A DNA stretch of 64,000 nt from Saccharothrix algeriensis (GTDB taxonomy: Bacteria; Actinomycetota; Actinomycetes; Mycobacteriales; Pseudonocardiaceae), in the NCBI RefSeq assembly GCF_016907655.1, contig NZ_JAFBCL010000001.1, positions 6,296,001-6,360,000 on the forward strand, in the 5' to 3' direction. Each line of letters opens with the position of its first letter. The first letter of the stretch is position 1. The position numbers and the translations under genes were made by a program. Positions 16,864 through 24,085 of this stretch are shown one piece after another. The notes under the pieces were generated by a model. That model saw only the letters and a program-made list of their open reading frames with translations, had not been told where the DNA came from and searched no databases.

Positions 16864-17889
16864 GTGAGCGGTCTGGAGATCAGGGAGCTGGAGGCGTTCC
16901 TCGCGCTGGCGCGGGAGCTGCACTTCGGCCGGGCGGGGCAGCGGCTGCACGTGTCGCAGAGCCGCGTCAGCCAGCTGATCCGCGCGCTGGAGTCCCGCGT
17001 CGGCGCGCCGCTGGTCGAGCGGACCAGCCGCCGCGTGCGGCTGACCCCGCTGGGCGAGGGCTTCCTGGCCGACCTCGACCCCGCCTACGACCTGCTGCGC
17101 CGGGCGGTCGACGACGTCCGCGCGGCGGCGCGCGGTGTCGCCGCGTCGCTGCGCGTGGGCTTCCAGGGCGCGGTCGACGGCCACCTCGCCGACGCGCTCA
17201 CGCTGTTCGGCGAGCGGCGCCCGGACTGCGCCGTGGAGCTGGTGGAGATCCCGCTGGCCGACCCGTTCGGCGCGCTGCACCGCCGGGAGGTGGACGCCGC
17301 GGTCGTGCTGCTGCCGGTGCGGGAGCCCGACCTCGTGGTCGGGCCGGTGTTCTCCCGCAACCCGCACACCCTGGCCGTCTCCGCCCGCCACCCGTTCTCG
17401 GCGCGGGCGGCGGTGAGCGCGGAGGAGCTGGCCGGCTGCGCGGTCATCGGCGTCCACGCCACCGCGCCCGGCTACTGGCGGGACGTCCACGCCCCGACGC
17501 GCACGCCCGGCGGCCGCGCGGTGCCGGCCGGACCCGCGGTCCACACCCTGCAGGAGGGCCTGAGCCTGGTCGCGGCGAACCGGGGCGCCATGCTGCTGTG
17601 CCGGGCGACGGCCGTCCACCACGCCCACCGCCGCTCGGTGGTGTTCGTCCCCGTCACCGGCCTGCCCGACTCCGAACTCGGCGTCGTCCGGCACCGCCGC
17701 CACCCCGGGCCGCAGGCGCGCGCCTTCGCCCAGGCCGTCCTCGACACGCTGCCCGGCCGGTCGACCGGGCAGCGCGGGGGCCGGCGCGCCGGCGGCGCGG
17801 CCGGCGCCCGCACCCCGGCCGGCCGGGGTCCGCGGCCGGAGCCCGGGGCCGGGCAGTCGCCGCCCCGCCGCGCAGCGGTCCAGGGGTGA
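16864..17889 (+). CDS. LysR-family transcriptional regulator
   Basis: A 341-residue LysR regulator. The N-terminal winged helix (about 5-65) reads IRELEAFLALARELHFGRAGQRLHVSQSRVSQLIRALESRVG, standard for the family. The effector-binding domain (90-295) follows (LRVGFQGAVDGHLADALTLF). The last 45 residues are Pro/Arg/Gly-rich low complexity and run into a G+C-rich repeat; family members usually end near residue 300, so this tail may be a recent extension. The GTG at 16864 starts directly at the HTH. It presumably regulates the divergent MFS gene through a T-N11-A site in the 87-base gap, which I could not fix with confidence. Confidence 0.9.
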   Translation: MSGLEIRELEAFLALARELHFGRAGQRLHVSQSRVSQLIRALESRVGAPLVERTSRRVRLTPLGEGFLADLDPAYDLLRRAVDDVRAAARGVAASLRVGFQGAVDGHLADALTLFGERRPDCAVELVEIPLADPFGALHRREVDAAVVLLPVREPDLVVGPVFSRNPHTLAVSARHPFSARAAVSAEELAGCAVIGVHATAPGYWRDVHAPTRTPGGRAVPAGPAVHTLQEGLSLVAANRGAMLLCRATAVHHAHRRSVVFVPVTGLPDSELGVVRHRRHPGPQARAFAQAVLDTLPGRSTGQRGGRRAGGAAGARTPAGRGPRPEPGAGQSPPRRAAVQG

Positions 17890-17918
17890 CCGGGGCTTCC
17901 CGCGAACCCGCCGGAGCC

Positions 17919-17997
17919 GGCGGGGAGCCCGCCCGGCGGGGAGCCCGCCCGGCGCGGGGTCGGTCCGGCGCGGGTCGGTCCGGTGCGGGGTCAGTCC
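17919..17997. repeat. Two short 16-bp tandem arrays
   Basis: GGCGGGGAGCCCGCCC is repeated exactly twice (17919-17950). Three units of GGCGCGGGGTCGGTCC with small changes follow, to 17997. The end overlaps the last codons of the FHA gene. Confidence 0.8.
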
Positions 17998-18779
17998 GCC
18001 AGGGACAGGTCCTGCGGCCCGAGGGTGGTCGACCGCACCAGCTCCCGCAGCAGGTTGTCGTTCAGGGAGTTGCCGACCGGCTCGCCGACCTCCTCCCGGG
18101 TCAGGTTGGGCACCCCGCGCGCGGACAGCCGCTCGCGCACGGCGGCGACCCGGTGCTCGACCCGCTTGGCGGTCCAGCCAGCCCCCGGCCGCAGCCGCGC
18201 CAGGCGCAGGGCGCTCTCCTTCCAGGTCAGCGGTTTCGGGTCGGCCTCGCGCAGCAGGTAGTGCCAGCCGAGCACGACGAGCACCAGCCGCTCCTCGGGG
18301 GTGAGCGGGTGGGGCCGGGGCGGGTCGGTGGCCTCGCCGTGCCGGGCGTGCGGCCGGCTGCCGTCCGGCCCGGCCACGAACACCTCCAGCAGGTGCTCGC
18401 GCTCGCGCGAGCCCGGCACGTGCAGCGGCGTGTAGCCCTCGGCCAGCGGGATCGCGCCCTCGTCGGCGAACAGCCACTGGGAGCGGGGCAGCCGGATGGG
18501 CCTGCGCCCGGTGTTGCGCAGCCACCACCGGCCGTGGCGGCAGGTCAGCTCACCCTGCCTGCGGCTGACCTGCCGGTCGTCCTCGCCGAGGCAGACGTGC
18601 ACGTCCGGCCGGTTGCGCCCGAAGTAGACGGTCCGACCCTCCTTGGGCCCCACCGCGTAGCCGCCGCCGAGGGCCAGCGCGTGCACCGAGCCCGCCACCG
18701 CGCGCGGGACGCCCCGCGCCAGGCTGTCGTGACCCCCTGGCAGCACCAGGCCGCCCATGTGCCGCAACCGTGGATCCAC
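17991..18779 (-). CDS. FHA-domain protein, last gene of the kinase/MoxR operon
   Basis: A 262-residue cytoplasmic protein. An FHA-like domain covers about residues 40-120: TVYFGRNRPDVHVCLG, RQVSRRQGELTCRHGRWWLRNTG. The usual SRxH motif reads SRRQ here, so phosphothreonine binding is not certain. The C-terminal part (about 155-255: LTPEERLVLVVLGWHYLL, GWTAKRVEHRVAAVRERL) is helical and could be a winged-helix-like module. The GTG at 18779 is chosen because GGTGAGGAG lies 6 bases upstream; it starts 10 bases after the pseudokinase stop. It probably senses phosphorylation by the Ser/Thr kinase at 26354-28015, since the adjacent kinase-like protein appears inactive. Confidence 0.83.
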   Translation of the reverse strand: MDPRLRHMGGLVLPGGHDSLARGVPRAVAGSVHALALGGGYAVGPKEGRTVYFGRNRPDVHVCLGEDDRQVSRRQGELTCRHGRWWLRNTGRRPIRLPRSQWLFADEGAIPLAEGYTPLHVPGSREREHLLEVFVAGPDGSRPHARHGEATDPPRPHPLTPEERLVLVVLGWHYLLREADPKPLTWKESALRLARLRPGAGWTAKRVEHRVAAVRERLSARGVPNLTREEVGEPVGNSLNDNLLRELVRSTTLGPQDLSLAD

Positions 18780-18789
18780 CGCGATCTCC

Positions 18790-19950
18790 TCACCTGTCGC
18801 AGACTGCGCCCTGCACACCCCTGGGCCGGCTCTCCACCACCTGCTCCCCGTCGGTGCCGCGGACCAGGAAGCAGTACTTGCGGCCGGCCTCGACCGGGAG
18901 CCTGGCGGTGCGCCGGTGCTCCGCCGGCACGGTCCGGCGCTGCTCGCCCTCCGGCCAGAAGACGACCGCGAAGTACAGCCCGTCGTCCTCCGCGGTCCAC
19001 GTGAGCACGACCTGCCCGCCCAGGTCGGTGGGCTCGTCGAGGACCAGCGCGGGCGCGGGCGCGGCGCTCGCCGTCCGGTCCGGCGCCGCCTGCTCCCCGC
19101 CGCGCGGCCACCCGGCGAACGCGACCACCCCGGCGACCACCACCGCGATCACCACCGCGACCACCCCGGCGACCACCGGGCCGGCCGCGACCGCGCGCCA
19201 CCGCCGCGAGGCCCCGCGGGGCGGGTCCTGCGGCCCCGGCCCGTCCCCGGTCGGCGGGAGCGACCGCTTCGCGGGGTCGGGCGCGAGCAGCCGGCCGATG
19301 GCCGTGGACAGCGCGACCGGGACGTCGGGCCGGCTGATCGCGGGCACCGGGTCGCCGAGCACGCGCAGGACGCGCTCGCCGGTCATCTCGCCGATCCGGG
19401 CGGGGTGGGGGGAGTGGCCGGTCAGCGCGAAGTGCAGCACCGCGCCGAGCCCGTACAGGTCGGTCCTCCCGTCGGTCACGCCCGTGCGCAGCGCCTCCGG
19501 CGAGACCCACTCCACGCCGTGCAGCGGATCGCGCCGGAACGCCTGCCGCGCGGCGACGCCGAAGTCGGCCAGCACCGGCTCGCCGGTGGCGCGGAACAGC
19601 ACGTTGAGCGGGCTCACCCCGCCGTGCAGCACGTCGACCCGGTGGGCGGCGAGCAGCGCGCGCGACAGCGCCCGGCCCAGCGCGCCCACCTCCTCCGGCG
19701 ACAGCGGGCCGGCGCGTCGCACCCGCTCCGCCAGCGACTCGGCGCACAGCTCCATCCGCAGCGCGTGCCTGCCGCCCACCAGCTCGACCCGCTCGACCGG
19801 CAGCACCGGGGCCGACAGCGCCGCGAGCCGGACCCGGTCGCGCTCGACCGCGGCGAGGGTCCGCCGGTCGAACCGGCCGGGGTACACCTTCAGCGCCGCC
19901 CCCTCGACGGCGTGGACCTCGGCGACCGGCCCCCGGGCGAGCAGGCTCAT
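18790..19950 (-). CDS. Membrane-anchored pseudokinase with FN3-like ectodomain
   Basis: A 386-residue protein. Residues 1-240 follow the Hanks kinase fold: Lys21 in ALKVYPG, DFG at 129-131 (LADFGVA), and SPEALRTG in place of APE. The catalytic loop that should read HRDxKPxN is HGGVSPLN (109-116), so the catalytic Asp and Lys are Gly and Ser. The Gly-rich loop is also absent. It is predicted to be a pseudokinase, perhaps an ATP-binding scaffold. A membrane segment spans about 253-279 and an FN3-like outer domain follows (LTWTAEDDGLYFAVVFW, Cys at the end). The ATG overlaps the transglutaminase-like stop (ATGA), so they are coupled. Confidence 0.87.
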   Translation of the reverse strand: MSLLARGPVAEVHAVEGAALKVYPGRFDRRTLAAVERDRVRLAALSAPVLPVERVELVGGRHALRMELCAESLAERVRRAGPLSPEEVGALGRALSRALLAAHRVDVLHGGVSPLNVLFRATGEPVLADFGVAARQAFRRDPLHGVEWVSPEALRTGVTDGRTDLYGLGAVLHFALTGHSPHPARIGEMTGERVLRVLGDPVPAISRPDVPVALSTAIGRLLAPDPAKRSLPPTGDGPGPQDPPRGASRRWRAVAAGPVVAGVVAVVIAVVVAGVVAFAGWPRGGEQAAPDRTASAAPAPALVLDEPTDLGGQVVLTWTAEDDGLYFAVVFWPEGEQRRTVPAEHRRTARLPVEAGRKYCFLVRGTDGEQVVESRPRGVQGAVCDR

Positions 19951-21977
19951 CGAACCGCGAACACCGCCCTGAGCCGCGCGGCGACCGGCCGCCGCGCCAG
20001 CGCCCCGCGGATGCCCCGCACGGCGCCCCACGCCGCGGCCACGGCGCGGTCGTCCGCGCCCGCGCCCGACCACACCGCCGCGTCCAGCCCGTCGGCCAGC
20101 CGGTCCAGGCAGTCCACCACGGCGCCCTCCGACACCGCGGCCAGGTCGCGGGCGGTCATGCCGGGCGTGACCGGGACGCCGTGGGCCCGCAGCAGGTCGC
20201 GGGCCTCCCACCAGGCCGCGACCACGCCGCGCGCGCCGGTGAGCCGCCTGCGCCGCCAGGTCCGGACGCCCTTCGCCGCCGGGATCGCCACCACCGCCAG
20301 GGCGAGCAGCGCCGCCAGGCCGGCCGCGAGCCACCCCGCCACCGCGCGCAGGTCGACGTCCGGGCCGGGGCCGGGGTCCGGCTCCGGCGCGGGCAGCGGC
20401 GGGTCGGGCAGCCGGTCCGGCGGCGGCAGCCCGGCCCGCGCCCGCGCGGTGGCCCCGGCCAGCCCGGACCCGGCCGCCGGCGCCCCGCTCGCCGCGCCGG
20501 CGGGGTCCAGCGGCACCCAGCCCACGTCGGCGACCGCGACCTCCGGCCACGCCAGCACGTCGCGGTTGCGCACCACCACGCGGCCGTCGTCGTCCGCGTC
20601 CCGCGGGGCCCGGAACCCGACGGCCAGCCGCGCCGGGATGCCGACGGCCCGGGCCAGCACCACGTAGGAGGCGGCGAACTGCTCGCTGGTGCCCCGCTTG
20701 GTCTCCAGCAGGAACTCGCGCAGCTGCGGCCAGCCGCTGCCGGTCGGCAGCCCGTCGCCCGTCGCGAGCCGGTACTCGCGGCCGAGGTAGCGCTCCAGCA
20801 CCAGCGCCGTGCGGAAGGTCGCCCGCCCGCCGCCGGTGGCCGTGCGCGCCAGCTCCGCGACGCCCGGCGGGAGGTTGCCCAGGCCGCCGGTCTCGACCTC
20901 GGTCGCGACCCCGGCGTCGCGCAGCCGGTCGGGGTCGACCTCCGGTTCCCACCACCGCAGGTCGTACTCCACGGGCCCGGTCCGGCCGGGCGCCAGCAGC
21001 GCGCCGGTGTCCCGGTCCACCAGGGGCGCGATGCCGGTCACCGAGGCGGGCATCGCCTGGCTGGGCACCCACTGCCCGCCGGCGGGGACGGTGAGCCGCG
21101 CGGAGCGCGGCCCGGTCGGCACGCGCACGCCGCCGGGCGGCCCGATCCCCACCCCCAGCCGGTGGTAGCGCTCCCGCGGCGTCCACGTGACGCCGTCGAA
21201 CCCGTCCAGCACCACCAGCCGCCAGCGGTCGACCGGCGCGTCGCCCGCGTAGCCGAAGACCTCGGCGTCCGGGTCCGACAGCCGGGCGGCGACCTCGCTC
21301 AGCGGGCTGACCGCGCGCGGCAGCGGCGCCTGCGCGAACCGGTTCTGCTGCAGCGAGAACGCGGGCCCCGTCCCGACCGGCGCCACCGCGACGCCCGCCA
21401 CCAGGCACAGCGCCACCGTCGGCACGACCGCCGCCCGCGCCCGGGTCGCCAGCAGCCCGGCGACGACCCCGGCGTAGGCGAACGCGACCAGCGTCGCCCC
21501 GAGCCCGGACAGGGCCGCGAAGCTCTGGCTCAGCACCAGCAGCACCAGGCTCGGCGCCACCGCGACGGCGGGCCGGCCCAGCAGCTCCACCCCGATCACG
21601 GCCGCGAACAGGACCAGCAGCGGGACGAACAGGTACAGCTCGGCCTCCGGCAGCACCGGCCACGTCGACTGCAGGGTCAGCTGCCACGACTCGGTGACGC
21701 CGGCGACCAGTGCCCGCGCGCTCGCGGCGGTCGGCAGGCCGCCTGCCGTCGTGGCGAACAGCGACACCTCGACCAGCGCCACCGACCCCGCGGCGAACGC
21801 CAGCGCCGGCCGCACGGGCCGCAGCGCCGGGACCCGCAGGCACAGCTCCACGACCGCGTAGCACGCCGCCAGCACCGCCGCGACCGGCGGCAGCAGCACC
21901 CGCAGCCCGAACACCGGGGCGAACAGCAGGCCGGGGATCCCCGCGGCGGCCAGCACCCACAGCACGCGCGACCTCAT
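19947..21977 (-). CDS. TgpA-like membrane transglutaminase homologue without Cys/His
   Basis: A 676-residue membrane protein of the DUF3488/TgpA transglutaminase-like family. Residues 1-205 hold about six membrane helices. Residues 210-500 form the extracytoplasmic domain and a further helix near 545-565 (AVAGWLAAGLAALLALAVVAIP) precedes a cytoplasmic DUF4129-like tail. The catalytic Cys normally in G-x-C-E-Q-F-A is Ser431 (RGTSEQFAASYVVLARAVGIPAR). The His of HAWPEV is Leu475 (RDVLAWPEV). It should therefore lack transamidase or protease activity and may bind rather than cleave. It overlaps both neighbours by ATGA and belongs with MoxR and DUF58, its usual partners. Confidence 0.9.
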   Translation of the reverse strand: MRSRVLWVLAAAGIPGLLFAPVFGLRVLLPPVAAVLAACYAVVELCLRVPALRPVRPALAFAAGSVALVEVSLFATTAGGLPTAASARALVAGVTESWQLTLQSTWPVLPEAELYLFVPLLVLFAAVIGVELLGRPAVAVAPSLVLLVLSQSFAALSGLGATLVAFAYAGVVAGLLATRARAAVVPTVALCLVAGVAVAPVGTGPAFSLQQNRFAQAPLPRAVSPLSEVAARLSDPDAEVFGYAGDAPVDRWRLVVLDGFDGVTWTPRERYHRLGVGIGPPGGVRVPTGPRSARLTVPAGGQWVPSQAMPASVTGIAPLVDRDTGALLAPGRTGPVEYDLRWWEPEVDPDRLRDAGVATEVETGGLGNLPPGVAELARTATGGGRATFRTALVLERYLGREYRLATGDGLPTGSGWPQLREFLLETKRGTSEQFAASYVVLARAVGIPARLAVGFRAPRDADDDGRVVVRNRDVLAWPEVAVADVGWVPLDPAGAASGAPAAGSGLAGATARARAGLPPPDRLPDPPLPAPEPDPGPGPDVDLRAVAGWLAAGLAALLALAVVAIPAAKGVRTWRRRRLTGARGVVAAWWEARDLLRAHGVPVTPGMTARDLAAVSEGAVVDCLDRLADGLDAAVWSGAGADDRAVAAAWGAVRGIRGALARRPVAARLRAVFAVR

Positions 21978-23113
21978 CGGGCCACCACCGCCTGCCAGCG
22001 CAGCGCCGCGTCCGCGGCGTCCACCGCGGACAGCACCCGGACACCGGGGACCACCGGCGCGGGGCCGCCCAGCGCGACCACGACGACGTCGGCGTAGCGC
22101 GGGCGCAGCGCGGCGAGCGCGGCCCGGTCCGCCGCCGAGGCGACCGGGGAGACCACCACCAGGACCCCGCCGTCGGCGCGCGCCAGCGCCGCGGGGACCA
22201 GCGGCGCGCCGGGCTCGCCGGTGCGCCGCACGAGGCACAGCTCGTCCAGCAGCCGGCGGACCGCGTCGCCCGAGCCGGACCCCGTGCCCACGTCGAGGCC
22301 GCCGGAGGCGACCAGCCGGCAGCGGTGCTCCTCCCGGACCGCCGCGACCACCAGCGACGCCGCCAGCTCGACCGCCTCCTCGAAGTCCGGCTCCGCCGCC
22401 CCGCCCCGGTCGTCGAGCAGCACGGTGAACCGCGGCTGGTGCGGGTCGGCGCAGTCGCGCACCATCAGCCGCCCGGTCCGCGCCGTGGCCTTCCAGTGCA
22501 GGTGGCGCACCTCGTCGCCGGGCACGTACTCGCGCACCTCGCGGACGTCCAGCGACCCGCGCGGGGAGTCCTCGGTGGCCGCGCCGTCGTGGTGGTGCAG
22601 CGGCAGGCCGCCCGCCACCGAGCGCACCGGGTGCGTGCGCGGGTAGACCCACAACGCCGCGGCGCCGCCGAGCTGCAGCTCGCAGCGGCCGAGCCCGAGC
22701 ACGTCGGAGCGGCGCAGGCGCAGCGGCCCCACCTGGTGCCTGCCGCGCCGCCCGGTGGGCAGCTCGTTGACGTAGGACTGCTCCGCGCCCGGCGCGAGCG
22801 AGCGCACGGCGATGGTCAGCTCGTGCCCGCCGGCCCGGTCCACGGCGGTGAAACCGGCCTGGCGGCGCGGGCCGGGGTTGTGCACGCGCAGCGTGAGCCC
22901 CGCCCTGCCGCCCCGCTCCACCCGGTCGCGGAACAGCTCCCGGACCACCCGCACCCCGGGCGGCCGGGCCGACACGACCGCCGCCGCGACGACCGCGCCC
23001 AGCGCGATCGCGCCCAGCGCGAGCACCAGGGGGTGGCCCGCCACCAGGCCGAGGGCGGTGAGCAGGACCCCGGCGGCGAGCGTGCCCGCACCCCTGCCCG
23101 TCAACCTCGTCAT
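21974..23113 (-). CDS. DUF58 domain protein
   Basis: A 379-residue protein. Two N-terminal membrane helices (about 8-50) are followed by a beta-rich region and the DUF58 core, REVREYVPGDEVRHLHWKATARTGRLMVR (about 205-235), then a von Willebrand A-like half (FTVLLDDRGG). DUF58 proteins accompany MoxR ATPases and transglutaminase-like proteins in many bacteria and are thought to take part in MoxR-driven assembly or metal insertion. The mechanism is not settled. It overlaps the genes on both sides by ATGA, so it is translated together with them. Confidence 0.92.
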   Translation of the reverse strand: MTRLTGRGAGTLAAGVLLTALGLVAGHPLVLALGAIALGAVVAAAVVSARPPGVRVVRELFRDRVERGGRAGLTLRVHNPGPRRQAGFTAVDRAGGHELTIAVRSLAPGAEQSYVNELPTGRRGRHQVGPLRLRRSDVLGLGRCELQLGGAAALWVYPRTHPVRSVAGGLPLHHHDGAATEDSPRGSLDVREVREYVPGDEVRHLHWKATARTGRLMVRDCADPHQPRFTVLLDDRGGAAEPDFEEAVELAASLVVAAVREEHRCRLVASGGLDVGTGSGSGDAVRRLLDELCLVRRTGEPGAPLVPAALARADGGVLVVVSPVASAADRAALAALRPRYADVVVVALGGPAPVVPGVRVLSAVDAADAALRWQAVVAR

Positions 23114-24081
23114 CGGGCCCCCGCACCGCCGACGACCGGCACCGGCACCTGCTCGAGCAGGTCGGCCACCACGTCCGCGGCCGTGCGCTGCCGCAGCTCG
23201 GCGTCCGGCGTGAGGATCAGGCGGTGGTCCAGCACCGGGTGCGCCACCTGCTTGACGTCGTCGGCCGTCACGTAGTCGCGCCCCCGCGTCGCGGCGACCC
23301 CCTGCGCGGCGCGGACCAGGGCGATGCTGCCGCGCGGGCTGGCGCCGTACCGCACGTCCGCGCACTGCCGGGTGGCCGAGGCCAGCGTCGCGGCGTAGCG
23401 CACCAGGGCGGTGTCGATCCGGATGCCGCGCACCTGCGCCACGGCGGCCTGCAGGGTCGGGATGTCCACCACCGGCGGCAGCTCGTCCGGGTCCACCCCG
23501 GCGCAGTCGCTGATGATCACCATGACCTCGGCCTCCAGGCTCGGGTAGCCCATCGGCAGCCGCATCAGGAACCGGTCGAGCTGCGCCTCGGGCAACCGGT
23601 AGGTGCCCGCCATCTCGATCGGGTTCTGCGTGGCGATCACCAGGAACGGCCGGGGCGCCTCGTGGCGCACCGAGTCGACCGTGACCCGCCGCTCCGCCAT
23701 CACCTCCAGCAGCGCCGACTGCGTCTTCGGCGTGCCCCGGTTGACCTCGTCGGCCAGCACCACGTTGGCGAACACGCCGCCGGGGTGGAACACGAACCGC
23801 TCGTCGCGCTGGTGGTAGACCTGGACACCGGTGATGTCGCCGGGCAGCAGGTCGGGTGTGAACTGGATGCGGCTGAAGCTGCCCCCGATGCTGCGCGCCA
23901 GGCACCGGGCGAGCGTGGTCTTGCCGGTCCCGGGCACGTCCTCGACCAGCAGGTGGCCCTCGCACAGCAGCGCGGCCACGGCCAGCCGCACGACCTCCGG
24001 CTTGCCCCGGACGACCCGCTGGACGTTGTCGGCGATCCGCTCGTAGACCTCGCCGGCGCGGGTCGCGGTGGTGGTGGTCAC
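23110..24081 (-). CDS. MoxR-family AAA+ ATPase
   Basis: A 323-residue AAA+ ATPase. Walker A is VEDVPGTGKTTLARCLA. The MoxR-typical FSRIQFTPDLLPGDITG follows, then Walker B FANVVLADEVNRGTPKTQSALLE with the sensor region ATQNPIEMAGTYRLPEAQLDRFLMRL. It is cytoplasmic and chaperone-like; MoxR proteins remodel partner proteins, here presumably DUF58 and the transglutaminase-like protein encoded next. The GTG at 24081 lies 4 bases after the upstream stop, with GGAAGTGAG before it. The genes form one tight operon with the FN3 protein upstream. Confidence 0.94.
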   Translation of the reverse strand: MTTTTATRAGEVYERIADNVQRVVRGKPEVVRLAVAALLCEGHLLVEDVPGTGKTTLARCLARSIGGSFSRIQFTPDLLPGDITGVQVYHQRDERFVFHPGGVFANVVLADEVNRGTPKTQSALLEVMAERRVTVDSVRHEAPRPFLVIATQNPIEMAGTYRLPEAQLDRFLMRLPMGYPSLEAEVMVIISDCAGVDPDELPPVVDIPTLQAAVAQVRGIRIDTALVRYAATLASATRQCADVRYGASPRGSIALVRAAQGVAATRGRDYVTADDVKQVAHPVLDHRLILTPDAELRQRTAADVVADLLEQVPVPVVGGAGAR

Positions 24082-24085
24082 TGTC

